34,738 bases of DNA from Tidjanibacter sp. (GCA_017396085.1 JAFQNC010000004.1:1-34738); one strand, 5' to 3'; positions 7,912 through 17,401 are shown, counted from the first letter of the stretch. The notes: generated by a model not told the origin, from the letters alone. Numbers and translations: made by a program.

Positions 7912-10011
7912 ATGAAAAAAACACTATTCTTTTTGAGCGCAGCGCTGGTTTTGGCGAGTTGCGCACCCGACACAAACGACAACCTCAAACCCGAAATTCC
8001 CGAGGGTGATTTGGTATTTGCAGCCTCCATTGCCGAGGGCGATGATGGCCGTGTGAGCGTAACCGATGGCGTTTCCACTTGGAAGGCCGAAGACCAGATT
8101 GGCGTTTTCAGCCTCGATGCCGAGGGCGCAGTTTTGAGCACCAATGTTCCCTACACCACCGCAGTTGGCGGTTCTACCGTAACCTTTGAGGCCGACGAGA
8201 CCCACGTTACCAAGGGTGCTACATACTATGCAATGTCGCCCTACTTCGAGGGACACCCCAATAAACTGAATGCAACAGGCGACCTTGCAACTGAGATTGC
8301 ACAGGGTGATGCTATTTCTGATTATAAGTTTGCTCCCTGGGCTGCCAATTCAGTGCAAATTTTCACCCCCACAGAGGATGGTTTGACCACCAGCAACAAC
8401 CCCTACTACCTCTATGGTAGTGGTGTTGCTCCCACCGAGGGTAACAAGGTGCAGATGACCTTCCACCACGTTCTCCCCATTTTGGAGATTGGTCTGTTGG
8501 GTGTGGACGAGGTTAAGCAGATTCGCTTGCAAACCGCAACCAAAGCTGATGGTTACGCTCAGACAGAGAATAAGTTCCTCAATGCAAAGGGTTTTGTGAA
8601 CCTTGCAACGGGCGAGATTACTACCAGCAACATCTCAAGCACCGGTCATAGGGTTGATGGTAAGTTCAAAGATGATGCGACTGTGCAACTCAACACCACC
8701 ACTCCCTTGCGCCTCAAATTTGTTGTGGGCCGCTTCGTTTGTAACGATGGTTTGAACGTAACCATCACCCTTGCAGATGGCTCCACCATCACCAAGAAGA
8801 TTTGGGAGGGCAAGACCGTGGCAATGTACGATGCCGAGAAGGGTAACAAACACATCTACCAGCCCATCGTTGTGCCCTATGTTACCGCCACTGCTCCTGC
8901 CGAGTTTGCTGTTGAGGGTGGTGCTGCAACCATCACTCCCGAGAGCTCTTCGGCTTGGACTGTTACCGACAAACCCGAATGGATAAGCGTTTCGCCCGCT
9001 TCGGGTGCTGCCGGTGAGTCGTTTGTTGCCACCGCAGAGGCCAGCACCGCTGCTGCTCGCACGGGTAACATCGTCGTAACCAACGAGGATGGTGTTTCGG
9101 TTAGCATTCCCGTTTCGCAGGCCGAGTATGTGGCTGTTGCTGCCGACTACTACTCTGTGGTTGTTGCCAACATCGATTGGGACAGCTCCTATGTTCACCA
9201 CGTTAAGAATGCCGAGAGCCAGACTATCGCAACCATCACCAAGGAGTACCTCGGTGCAACCCAGAACAAACAAGTTATCGTGGTTTACAAGGGTACCAAC
9301 CTCGCAAGTGGTCAGACCCTCGATGGTGGTAGCGTGAGCGTTCCCGATATGAATCCCGCCAATGTTGCCTACACCGCAGGCTCGGGCACCGATGCCGCTG
9401 TTGTTTACATCAAGAACGACGGCTCGGAGGTTAGCTTCATCGAGCAGGCTGGTGCAAGCACCGCAACCATTGCTCCCTATGTTCTGACTAGTAACATTAA
9501 GAGCCACGCCACCGTGAAGATTGGCTCGAAGATTTGGCTTGCAGAGGATTTCTGCACCACCAAGTATGTAAATGGCGCCGATATCACTTCGGCAGTAGCA
9601 AATGATGCTTGGACAACCACTGACGCACGAGTATTTATCAATGGTGATAAATATCTCTACAACGGCTTTACTATCGGCTATGCAGCGTCTGGTGATTGCG
9701 ATGACAGCAACTTTGCACCCGCAGGTTGGAAACTTATCGTTGCCGACGAGTGGACTACTTTGGGTGGATTTGTGAATAACGTGGTTGAAACACTGAATGG
9801 CGATGCCCTCTTTGGAGCAACAAGTTTGTTGAAGGCCGCTGCAAGCAGTGGCAAAGTTAAGTTCTCTGTACTTGCGTACACCAACACTTGGGGTGGTGGC
9901 GCATCTGCATCCAGTAAGGCACCTATGCTGCTGTTCAAGAGTGGTGTTGCTGCAACTACAAGTAGTCAGAATATCGTAACCGGTTTCTCTGTTCGCCTTG
10001 TACAGGAGTAG
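7912..10011 (+). CDS. Fimbrillin-like / BACON-domain surface lipoprotein
   Basis: A 699-residue predicted outer-membrane lipoprotein. The signal peptide ends at the lipobox LASC, with Cys17 acylated. Residues of about 30-320 resemble Mfa1/FimA-type fimbrillin (TWKAEDQIGVFS, KGATYYAMSPY and a late AMYDAEKGNKHIY segment). A BACON domain (about 323-404) has the typical SSAWTVTDKPEWISVSPASG pattern; BACON domains bind carbohydrate or act as spacers. From about 530 the end resembles Fibrobacter succinogenes major-paralogue domains (KIWLAEDFCTT, APAGWKLIVADEW). It follows the 44-codon ORF and ends before a strong terminator, so it is a unit separate from the PUL. An adhesin or glycan-binding surface protein is likely. 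Codon use is repetitive and strongly biased, suggesting high expression. Confidence 0.85.
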   Translation: MKKTLFFLSAALVLASCAPDTNDNLKPEIPEGDLVFAASIAEGDDGRVSVTDGVSTWKAEDQIGVFSLDAEGAVLSTNVPYTTAVGGSTVTFEADETHVTKGATYYAMSPYFEGHPNKLNATGDLATEIAQGDAISDYKFAPWAANSVQIFTPTEDGLTTSNNPYYLYGSGVAPTEGNKVQMTFHHVLPILEIGLLGVDEVKQIRLQTATKADGYAQTENKFLNAKGFVNLATGEITTSNISSTGHRVDGKFKDDATVQLNTTTPLRLKFVVGRFVCNDGLNVTITLADGSTITKKIWEGKTVAMYDAEKGNKHIYQPIVVPYVTATAPAEFAVEGGAATITPESSSAWTVTDKPEWISVSPASGAAGESFVATAEASTAAARTGNIVVTNEDGVSVSIPVSQAEYVAVAADYYSVVVANIDWDSSYVHHVKNAESQTIATITKEYLGATQNKQVIVVYKGTNLASGQTLDGGSVSVPDMNPANVAYTAGSGTDAAVVYIKNDGSEVSFIEQAGASTATIAPYVLTSNIKSHATVKIGSKIWLAEDFCTTKYVNGADITSAVANDAWTTTDARVFINGDKYLYNGFTIGYAASGDCDDSNFAPAGWKLIVADEWTTLGGFVNNVVETLNGDALFGATSLLKAAASSGKVKFSVLAYTNTWGGGASASSKAPMLLFKSGVAATTSSQNIVTGFSVRLVQE

Positions 10012-10060
10012 GTGTTTTTAGGAAATCCACACATATTTTGTAATCTGATTGTTTTGATGA

Positions 10061-10102
10061 CTTTTTATTGGAGGGGTACACGTTTGCCCCTCCAATAAAA
10101 AG
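10061..10102 (+). terminator. Strong hairpin terminator after fimbrillin gene
   Basis: A perfect 16-bp inverted repeat: arm CTTTTTATTGGAGGGG at 10061-10076, a 10-nt loop, and the complementary arm at 10087-10102. It begins 50 bp after the fimbrillin stop. There is no long T tract after it, but the stem itself ends in A/T pairs, as in bidirectional terminators. The arm overlaps the presumed promoter of the sigma gene. Confidence 0.8.
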
Positions 10103-10110
10103 TATCTTTG
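10083..10110 (+). promoter_or_regulatory. Candidate promoter of the PUL sigma/anti-sigma genes
   Basis: TATCTTTG at 10103-10110 is an exact TAnnTTTG -7 box, 40 bp before the sigma-factor ATG. The nearest upstream TTTG (10083-10086) lies in the loop of the preceding hairpin with only 16 bp spacing, shorter than the usual 19-21. The -7 call is firmer than the -33 call. Confidence 0.5.
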
Positions 10111-10150
10111 GGAGCATTTCTTCGATCTTACTCCCAACAACCTACGACCT

Positions 10151-10735
10151 ATGAAGACTTCGCCGTTGGCTATTCAGACACCTATTAGCAGTGAAAACAC
10201 CATATCTGCTGCCGAAAAGTTGCTGGTAAAGCGACTCAAAGCAGGCGATATGGACGCTTTCGAACTACTCTACCAAAAATATATCGGCAAGGTGTGGAAC
10301 TTCACTCACACTCTCCTGCAAGACAAATCTCTTGCCGATGACATCTCCCAAAACGTCTTTATGAAACTTTGGGAGAAACGCGACTATCTCAACGAAGAAC
10401 GCTCACTCGGTGCATACATCTTCACCATCGCAAAGCACTTCGTATTCAAACAAACCGAAAAAATGGTGTTGCACGGCAAATACATCGCCGCAACGCAAAC
10501 ACGACTTACCCTGCTGGACAATTCGAGTATCGAGGAGTTGGACGCTCGCTTTATGACCGACTACATCAACGACATCCTCGTTCAACTGCCTGCCTCACGC
10601 CGTGAAATATTCGTGATGAGCAAGTTGCAGGGGCTCTCCAACAAGGAGATTGCACAGAAACTCGGAATAGCAGAGAAAACGGTAGAAACCCAACTCTATC
10701 GTGCTAACAATTTTGTGAAGAAATTTAAAAGGTAG
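10151..10735 (+). CDS. ECF RNA polymerase sigma factor (FecI-like)
   Basis: A 194-residue extracytoplasmic-function sigma factor. Region 2 lies at about 28-100 (AFELLYQKYIGKVWNFTHTLL, DISQNVFMKLWEKRD). Region 4 lies at about 140-190 (LPASRREIFVMSKLQGLSNKEIAQKLGI with a helix-turn-helix, then EKTVETQLYRA). Length and pattern fit the Bacteroidetes sigma-70 family that pairs with FecR-like anti-sigma factors to control SusC/SusD genes. The anti-sigma gene follows 40 bp downstream and SusC is next, so the target is most likely this PUL itself. No other sigma, hybrid two-component or SusR-like regulator is seen in the window. Confidence 0.95.
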   Translation: MKTSPLAIQTPISSENTISAAEKLLVKRLKAGDMDAFELLYQKYIGKVWNFTHTLLQDKSLADDISQNVFMKLWEKRDYLNEERSLGAYIFTIAKHFVFKQTEKMVLHGKYIAATQTRLTLLDNSSIEELDARFMTDYINDILVQLPASRREIFVMSKLQGLSNKEIAQKLGIAEKTVETQLYRANNFVKKFKR

Positions 10736-10775
10736 TGTAAGTATTTTGCACTCGGAATAGATATATCTTTTTGGA

Positions 10776-11777
10776 ATGAAAAACATCGAATTACTCAATA
10801 AACTCCTCGCCGGAAACATCTCCCCGTTGGAAAAAGACCAACTTGTGGAGTGGTTTGTGAGTGGAGATGCGCACGACGAACTCGACCCCCTCTACAAGGA
10901 GGAGTGGCTCAACGCATCCTCCATCATAGCCGATGAAATTAATGGCGAAGTGTGGGACGACGTGGCAGAGAGAATCTGCTCGGAGGAGTTTCAAACCAAG
11001 ACAAACCAATCTGCACAACGTTGCACGACTTTTGTGGGGCAGGTGTGTGGTCTGGTGGCAGGCTTGGCCATTGTGCTCAGCTGTATATTGGGCGTGATGC
11101 TCCACAACTCGGAGCCTTATGTCATCTCTGTCGAAAGGGGACAAAAGGCCAACATTACACTCCCCGATGGTACAAACGTGGCACTCAACTCGGCCTCCAC
11201 ACTATCCTACCCACGCAACTTTGGTGTGGTGAAGCGCAATGTGAAACTCGAAGGTGAGGCCTATTTCGACGTGGCAAAGAATGGCAGGCCCTTTAAGGTT
11301 GAAACATCCCACTTGGATATTGCCGTGATGGGTACAAGTTTCGATGTGAAGGCCTACGATGAGGATGAATCGGTGGTTACAACAGTGGTGGAAGGGTGTG
11401 TGAAGGTGTTGTCAGACAATGGTTCTGAGTACATTCTCAACCCACAAGACGAACTAACCTACTCCGTACACAGCAAGAACTTTTCCAAAAACCGTATCGA
11501 GGATGTGGAAGAGGTGGCTCTGTGGAGCAAAAACCAACTCGTCTTCCGAGGTGAGAACTTCGAGGAGATTGCTGTGATGTTGTCGAGGTTGTACAATGTT
11601 GAGGTCGCTTTCCTCTCCGACGAGGTCAAGCAGTACACCTTCTCGGGTATCATCCGCAACAGCAGCCTCCTCAATGTAGTCGAAATTATGAGCCTTACGG
11701 CACCGGTAAAGTGCAAGCTCAGTGGCAATATGATTGTCATCAGCGAAGACCCCGAGCGTAGGGCACTATACGAATAG
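10776..11777 (+). CDS. FecR-family anti-sigma factor
   Basis: A 333-residue single-pass inner-membrane anti-sigma factor. The cytoplasmic N-terminal part (about 1-80) should hold the sigma factor. One hydrophobic segment lies at about 86-108 (GQVCGLVAGLAIVLSCILGVML). The periplasmic FecR domain follows (ISVERGQKANITLPDGTNVALNSASTLSYP, EGEAYFDVAKNGRPFKVET, VMGTSFDVKAY), and a C-terminal DUF4974-like domain (FRGENFEEIAVMLSRLYNVEV) lies at about 255-325. In characterised systems this periplasmic end contacts the STN domain of the cognate SusC transporter, which here is encoded 44 bp downstream. Length and domain order are normal. Confidence 0.95.
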   Translation: MKNIELLNKLLAGNISPLEKDQLVEWFVSGDAHDELDPLYKEEWLNASSIIADEINGEVWDDVAERICSEEFQTKTNQSAQRCTTFVGQVCGLVAGLAIVLSCILGVMLHNSEPYVISVERGQKANITLPDGTNVALNSASTLSYPRNFGVVKRNVKLEGEAYFDVAKNGRPFKVETSHLDIAVMGTSFDVKAYDEDESVVTTVVEGCVKVLSDNGSEYILNPQDELTYSVHSKNFSKNRIEDVEEVALWSKNQLVFRGENFEEIAVMLSRLYNVEVAFLSDEVKQYTFSGIIRNSSLLNVVEIMSLTAPVKCKLSGNMIVISEDPERRALYE

Positions 11778-11821
11778 AAAAAAACAAACAAAATTATTAA
11801 CTTAAAAATTGTGTGTAATAG

Positions 11822-14800
11822 ATGAAAAAACTTGTCAAAAGAGTTCTTTTCATTGTGGCGTGTATGGTCGCACTACCCTCCGTTGTACAGGCACAAATCA
11901 CACTATCCGTTAAGGACCAAACAATCCAATCGGTCATCAAACAGATAGAGCGAGGTAGCGACTACGTCTTCTTTTACAGCAACTCCCTCCCCGGATTGGA
12001 CAAGAAGTGCTCACTCACAGTGAAAGACGAAGCCATTGAGACGGTGCTCGCAAAATTGTTTGAAGGCACACGCATCTCATTCACAATCAAAGACGACAAG
12101 CAGGTGTCGCTAATGGCTAAAAACGATGCCAAAGCACCCTCGTCAGCACCCAAAACATCAGGGCCGCAAAAATCTCAACTCGTTGCCAAAGGTGTGGTGA
12201 TGGACGAAAAGGGCGAACCGGTGATTGGTGCCACTGTAACACAGGTGGGCACCACCAATGGTACCTCCACCGATGCTTTCGGTCAGTGGACCCTCGCTCT
12301 CTCGCCTGTGGGTGAGCAGATTGTGGAGTTCGAGTATCTTGGCTACGCATCGCAGCGTAGGGCGGTGGATGCCTCCAACCCCTCGATGGTGGTTGCTATG
12401 AAAATGGACGCCACACAGCTGGAAGATGTGGTGGTTGTGGGCTATGGCGTGCAGAAGAAGGTCAACCTCACAGGCTCTATTGCCACGGTGAGGGTGGACG
12501 AAGGCTTCGCAGACCGCCCCGTAACTAACATTTCTTCGGGTTTGGCAGGTTTGGTCCCCGGTTTGGCCGTTGCACAAGCTTCGGGCGAAGCCGGTAACAA
12601 CAGTGCCGAGTTGCTCATTCGTGGTATGGGTACCGTCAATGATGCTTCGCCACTGATTGTTATTGATGGTCTACCTGGTCTTACTTTGGACCGTGTGAAT
12701 ATGGAGGATGTGGAGAGTATCTCGGTGTTGAAGGACGCTGCTGCCTCGGCTGTGTATGGTGCTCGTGGTGCCAACGGCGTTATCCTCATCACCACCAAGA
12801 CCGGTAAGAGCGCACAGAAAACACAGGTCAAGTTTTCATCCTCGTATGCAATCTCGCAGCCTACCAATACATTCCACTTCCTCACCGACTATGCACGTGT
12901 GATGCACCTCCAACAGCGTAGGCACGGAGTGAGCGTACTGCTCAAAGACCTCTATTTCAAGGATGCTACGGTGGATGAGTGGTTGGCTATGCAGATGATT
13001 GACCCCGTGAACTATCCCAACACCGATTGGTGGGACCAAATTACTCGCACGGGTATTATGCAACGCTACAATATCTCCGCAACGGGTAGTACCGACGTGT
13101 CCAACTTCTACGCATCGGGTGGCTACCAGAACGAGGTGGGACAGTTCCTCAACAACGACCACCAGCGATATAACGCACGTTTCAACTACGACTACAAGGT
13201 TAAGAACAACATCAACATTGGTGTTCGCTTCGATGGTAGTTGGACAAACACCCAGTCGGCCTCTACGGGTAACCTCTGGAACGCCATCCCCGGCATCTAC
13301 CCCTACGACCCCGAAACGGGACACTATGGTGGTACGATGGCCTATGGCGAGAGCATTTCGGGTGTGAACAACCCTCTGGCTATGCTCAATAGCACCATCA
13401 GCAAACGCAGCCGTCAGGAGGCCAACGCTTCGGCCTACCTCGATTGGTCGCCTCTGAAAGGGCTGAAAATGACGGTGGACTACATCATCCACTTCCAAAA
13501 CACCTTCTCGGCCTCGGCTCCTATGCCCACTGGCCCTGCGTGGAACTTCCAGACCGACTCGCCAACCGAGTTGATTTATGTGCCCAACAACGCAGGTATC
13601 GAGAATAATATCTCGACCGGCTGGAAGAGTCAGTTCTCCACCCGTATCGACTACAATACAACCATCGCACGTAATCACGACATCTCTCTGTTGGCCCTCT
13701 ACAACGAGGAATCCAACTTCTCACGCTCGCTGGGCGCAAGTAGGGAGGAGCGTATCGACCCCTCGTTGAGCGAGATTAACGCTGCACTGACCAATGTGCA
13801 GACCACTTCGGGTACTTCGGCCGCTTCGGGCCTTAGGTCGTTTGTGGGACGTGTGAACTACTCGGCCTACGACCGCTACCTCTTGGAGGTCAATGCACGT
13901 TACGACGGATATTCACGCTTCACTCGTGGCCACCAGTGGGGACTCTTCCCTTCGGTGTCGGCAGGTTGGAGGTTCTCGGAGGAGGATTTCTTCCAGACCT
14001 ATATGCCCGAGGCGTGGAGCAATGGCAAATTCAGGGTATCCTACGGCTCGTTAGGTAACAACACAGGTGTGTCGAACTACCAGCAGCTGAACACCCTCAC
14101 AAGTACTAAATACTACATCAACGACCAAGTGGTGTCGGGTCTTACAAGTACCAAGATTATCAACGAAAGTCTTACTTGGGAAACAACAACGGTGCTTAAC
14201 GTTGGTGTTGACTTGGGTTTCTTCAAGAATAGGCTCTCTATCGAGGCCGACTACTACAATCGCCTCACCGAAGGTATGATTCAGAGCACCAACGCATCGA
14301 TGATGATTGGTGGTCTTTCTACTCCCAAGAAAAATATGGGTAGCCTTCTTAACAGGGGTGCCGAGTTGAACATCACTTGGGCCGACAAGGTGAAAGATCT
14401 GCGCTACTTGATTAACTTCAATATTTCGCACAACCAATCGCTGCTGCTTTCGTGGAATGAGTATCTTGATACGGGTACCATCTGGATTGGTATGCCCTAT
14501 AATTTTGCCTATATGTACCACGATTCCGGTTTTATCAACCAGACTTGGATGGATACTTATAGGGGCGTACCACAGAGCAAATTCCCCGGCGACTTGTTGC
14601 TGACGGATGTCAATGGTGATGGTCAGGTAAACCGCTACGATATGGTGGCATACCCCCAATATAATCAAGACCGTCCAACAACCAACTACGGATTCAATAC
14701 GCAGTTGCATTGGAAGGGATTCTCGCTGTCGATGCTGTGGCAGGGCACCTATGGACGTATGGCCAATTGGCGCACCAGCTATAATAACTTCAACTTCGAC

Positions 14801-15151
14801 ACTACGGGCTATGCCCCCACTTGGGACCATTGGAATAAACAGTGGACCTACGACAACCGCTATGGCGAGTGGCCAAGGGCGGGTGGTGGTCAGGCTACGG
14901 CCAATATGGAGACTACCAACTATTGGTTTGACGATTTGAGTTACCTACGCTTGAAGAACCTTGAAGTGGCTTACAATCTGCCTAAAAAGATGCTCAAAAA
15001 CATAGGTATAAGTAACGTGAAAGTCTATTTGTCAGGTACCAACCTTTTGACCTTCACCAAGTTCAGGGGCCTTGATCCAGAGAAGAGCAATCTCAATGAC
15101 CTCTATCCTCTCAACAAGACCTATTCGTTTGGTATCAACATCACCCTCTAA
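11822..15151 (+). CDS. SusC-family TonB-dependent outer-membrane transporter with STN domain
   Basis: An 1109-residue TonB-dependent glycan importer. The signal peptide ends near VVQAQ (24/25). An STN signalling domain spans about 26-97 (SVKDQTIQSVIKQIERGSDY). A carboxypeptidase-regulatory-like domain follows at about 120-195 (GVVMDEKGEPVIGATVTQVG), then the TonB-box-like LEDVVVVGYG at 200-209 and the plug (to about 325, including YGARGANGVILITTK). The rest is beta-barrel, ending in YSFGINITL with a terminal hydrophobic strand. The STN domain marks a transporter that signals to an anti-sigma factor, matching the upstream FecR/ECF pair. The stop overlaps the first possible SusD start (TAATG). 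The substrate is inferred from the lyase and GH88 genes as a uronate-containing oligosaccharide. Confidence 0.97.
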   Translation: MKKLVKRVLFIVACMVALPSVVQAQITLSVKDQTIQSVIKQIERGSDYVFFYSNSLPGLDKKCSLTVKDEAIETVLAKLFEGTRISFTIKDDKQVSLMAKNDAKAPSSAPKTSGPQKSQLVAKGVVMDEKGEPVIGATVTQVGTTNGTSTDAFGQWTLALSPVGEQIVEFEYLGYASQRRAVDASNPSMVVAMKMDATQLEDVVVVGYGVQKKVNLTGSIATVRVDEGFADRPVTNISSGLAGLVPGLAVAQASGEAGNNSAELLIRGMGTVNDASPLIVIDGLPGLTLDRVNMEDVESISVLKDAAASAVYGARGANGVILITTKTGKSAQKTQVKFSSSYAISQPTNTFHFLTDYARVMHLQQRRHGVSVLLKDLYFKDATVDEWLAMQMIDPVNYPNTDWWDQITRTGIMQRYNISATGSTDVSNFYASGGYQNEVGQFLNNDHQRYNARFNYDYKVKNNINIGVRFDGSWTNTQSASTGNLWNAIPGIYPYDPETGHYGGTMAYGESISGVNNPLAMLNSTISKRSRQEANASAYLDWSPLKGLKMTVDYIIHFQNTFSASAPMPTGPAWNFQTDSPTELIYVPNNAGIENNISTGWKSQFSTRIDYNTTIARNHDISLLALYNEESNFSRSLGASREERIDPSLSEINAALTNVQTTSGTSAASGLRSFVGRVNYSAYDRYLLEVNARYDGYSRFTRGHQWGLFPSVSAGWRFSEEDFFQTYMPEAWSNGKFRVSYGSLGNNTGVSNYQQLNTLTSTKYYINDQVVSGLTSTKIINESLTWETTTVLNVGVDLGFFKNRLSIEADYYNRLTEGMIQSTNASMMIGGLSTPKKNMGSLLNRGAELNITWADKVKDLRYLINFNISHNQSLLLSWNEYLDTGTIWIGMPYNFAYMYHDSGFINQTWMDTYRGVPQSKFPGDLLLTDVNGDGQVNRYDMVAYPQYNQDRPTTNYGFNTQLHWKGFSLSMLWQGTYGRMANWRTSYNNFNFDTTGYAPTWDHWNKQWTYDNRYGEWPRAGGGQATANMETTNYWFDDLSYLRLKNLEVAYNLPKKMLKNIGISNVKVYLSGTNLLTFTKFRGLDPEKSNLNDLYPLNKTYSFGINITL

Positions 15152-15165
15152 TGTGCAAGGAAGTT

Positions 15166-16956
15166 ATGAATAAGAGTATAAAGAGAATATTGACAGCCGT
15201 AGCAGGTGTTGTTCTGTGTGTGAGCTGCGACCCCAATTTGCTCATTGAGTCGCCCACAGACCGCCTGAGCGACACCCAATTTTGGAACTCGCTGGACGAT
15301 GCCGAAACATCGCTCTATGGCACATTGGCTCACTGCCGCAACGTATTCTATCAGGAGTTCTTCCTCGATGGACACGGCGAGTATGTGAGGATGAACAATA
15401 ACAAATTCAAACCCTCTGGCTATGGTAGTCGCTTCGATGCAATGTACAAGAGTTGCTACACAGCCATCAACCACCTCAATTACACCATAGACCACACCAA
15501 CGAATTCCTTAAGGGAGTGTCGGACCCCGATGACGTGGAGATGCTCGAAAGGGTTGTTGGCGAGGCAAGGTTGTGGAGGGCAACAGTCTACCTGAGGCTG
15601 GTTGCATTCTGGGGCGATGTGCCTCTGCTGGATCACATCGTTACCGATATGCAGCAAGTGGACACCATTGGCCGTACATCTATTGCCGCTTTGAGGAAGT
15701 TTATGGTGGAAGACCTCACTTATGCATTCGAGAAACTGCCCGAGCCGGGTGCCACCATCAAAGGCCGTTCGTCGAAGGTTGCAGCCCTCGCAATGAGGGG
15801 TAAGGTGAATCTCTATTGGGCCTCGTGGAACAACTTCGGTTGGCCCGAGGTGGCAGAGATGGGCACCTTCAAGGCAAGCAAAACCGAGGCTTTGAGTGCC
15901 TACAAGGCCGCTATGGACGACTTTGAGGATGTTATCAACGACTACGGACTCACACTCTTCCGCGATGGCGAGCCGGGCGATTGGGGTGAGATGGGTAAGT
16001 GCGATGTGCTGCCCAACTACTTCTACCTCTTCCAACCCGAAGCTGATGGTTGCTCGGAGATGATTATGACACTCTCCTATGGTGGTCAGGGTACCGACCA
16101 GAGTGAGCAGTTGATGTATGAGTTTGGTAATTACAGTACTGAGAAGGCTCCCGGACGACTCACTCCACGCTCGGAGATTATCGACCGCTACCAATCGACC
16201 GTCACCGGCGACTTCTGCGAGCCAGTGGTTAGGGACCCCAACGCAAAACTCAAAAATGGCGCTTGCAATCCAGAAACCTACCGCAATAGGGACTATCGTA
16301 TGAAGGCTACAATGCTGTGGAACGGCGAGAGTATGCCCACGATGATGGAGTTGAAAGACACCGGTGTAAAACGCTATATGTATAAGCAATACACCGGAAC
16401 TGCAGTTGGCGCAGGAGGTGATGAGTTGGAGTTGCTCACTGTGAGTGAGGATGAAACAGGACTCATCTTCCGTAAGTTCGTGCGCGACCACGCCGGTGCC
16501 TACAACAATGAGGGCGACTACGATTTCCCGCTGATTCGTTTGGCCGATGTTTATCTGATGTATGCCGAGGCTGCCAACGAATTCTATGGCGGCTACACCG
16601 ACCAAGCACTCGCATTGGTTAATAAGGTGCGCCACCGTGGTAACCTCCCCGAGTTAGCTCCCGAGAAGTATAGCACCAAGGAGGCCTTCTTTGAGGCTAT
16701 CAAACAGGAGCGTATCGTGGAACTCATTGGCGAAGGACAGCGCCAGTTCGACATTCGCCGTTGGAGGGATATTGCCAATGTATTTGGTCCCGCCTATGGC
16801 TCGGGTGTTCACTTCTTCGACACCAAAGGCTCCGATAAGGGCAATGTGTGGAAGGCTGCTGACCCAAAGAGTTACCAAAAATGCTATGTGTTCCAATTCC
16901 CCACTTCGGAGGTGGACCGTAACCCCAATATTGACCAAACTCCTTGCTGGAACTAA
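15166..16956 (+). CDS. SusD-family starch-binding-like outer-membrane lipoprotein
   Basis: A 596-residue SusD-like protein that caps the SusC barrel and binds the glycan at the cell surface. The signal peptide MNKSIKRILTAVAGVVLCVSC ends in a lipobox (LCVSC). I chose the ATG at 15166 over the one at 15151 because it gives a standard lipoprotein signal; the 15151 start overlaps the SusC stop and adds five residues. The N-terminal part carries SPTDRLSDTQFWNSLDDAETSLYG, typical of RagB/SusD. TPR-like helices follow (AEARLWRATVYLRLV, MRGKVNLYWASWNN), and the C-terminal RagB/SusD region has ALVNKVRHRGNLPELA and IKQERIVELIGEGQRQFDIRRW. It forms the import complex with the adjacent SusC. Confidence 0.96.
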   Translation: MNKSIKRILTAVAGVVLCVSCDPNLLIESPTDRLSDTQFWNSLDDAETSLYGTLAHCRNVFYQEFFLDGHGEYVRMNNNKFKPSGYGSRFDAMYKSCYTAINHLNYTIDHTNEFLKGVSDPDDVEMLERVVGEARLWRATVYLRLVAFWGDVPLLDHIVTDMQQVDTIGRTSIAALRKFMVEDLTYAFEKLPEPGATIKGRSSKVAALAMRGKVNLYWASWNNFGWPEVAEMGTFKASKTEALSAYKAAMDDFEDVINDYGLTLFRDGEPGDWGEMGKCDVLPNYFYLFQPEADGCSEMIMTLSYGGQGTDQSEQLMYEFGNYSTEKAPGRLTPRSEIIDRYQSTVTGDFCEPVVRDPNAKLKNGACNPETYRNRDYRMKATMLWNGESMPTMMELKDTGVKRYMYKQYTGTAVGAGGDELELLTVSEDETGLIFRKFVRDHAGAYNNEGDYDFPLIRLADVYLMYAEAANEFYGGYTDQALALVNKVRHRGNLPELAPEKYSTKEAFFEAIKQERIVELIGEGQRQFDIRRWRDIANVFGPAYGSGVHFFDTKGSDKGNVWKAADPKSYQKCYVFQFPTSEVDRNPNIDQTPCWN

Positions 16957-16976
16957 CAAAAATGTTGAAATAGAAT

Positions 16977-17387
16977 ATGAAAAAGATTTTAATGATATTC
17001 ACTGCGCTGCTCTTTGGCTCGCTCCTGTGGGGCTGCTTCGATTATGCCATTGACGAGGATGGTCTGTTGGTGAGCGAGGACGGCGGTTGCTATGTGCTCA
17101 ATTTTGACTTGATTGATACCGACCAAAAGACCGTCAAGTCTTCGGTATATCCTCCCGTGATTGACACCACCAGCTGTACCATCGACATCTATGTTGTCTA
17201 TGGTGCAGTGTTGGACAATGTCTATCCACGATTCAGTCTGTATCTGAACTGTAAACTTGAACCGAAGATTACGGGTCGTATGGACCTGTCTGATATGCAA
17301 CCCCGCCAGTGGGACGTGATTTCGGGCAACCGCAAGGTTAGGAAGACCTACACCGTTTACTTCCACGAAGAAGAACCCATCAAATAA
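16977..17387 (+). CDS. Small PUL lipoprotein, DUF5018-like
   Basis: A 136-residue lipoprotein. The signal peptide ends in the lipobox LLWGC (Cys20), followed by one small beta-rich domain with TSCTIDIYVVYGAVLDNVYPRF and RKVRKTYTVYF. This alternation of a low-complexity polarity strand, a Y-P-F strand and a terminal YTV strand resembles DUF5018-like domains that sit between SusD and larger surface glycan-binding proteins. It lies 20 bp after SusD and 14 bp before the next lipoprotein gene, so it is part of the same transcript. It probably sits on the outer membrane and may bind glycan or stabilise the SusCD complex. No catalytic residues are visible. The domain name is from memory and was not searched. 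Confidence 0.8.
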   Translation: MKKILMIFTALLFGSLLWGCFDYAIDEDGLLVSEDGGCYVLNFDLIDTDQKTVKSSVYPPVIDTTSCTIDIYVVYGAVLDNVYPRFSLYLNCKLEPKITGRMDLSDMQPRQWDVISGNRKVRKTYTVYFHEEEPIK

Positions 17388-17401
17388 GACCAAAGAGAAC
17401 T

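Noticed and set aside
15148..16635. 495-codon open frame antisense to susD
   Set aside because: It mirrors a clear SusD gene in codon-biased DNA and shows no domain pattern.
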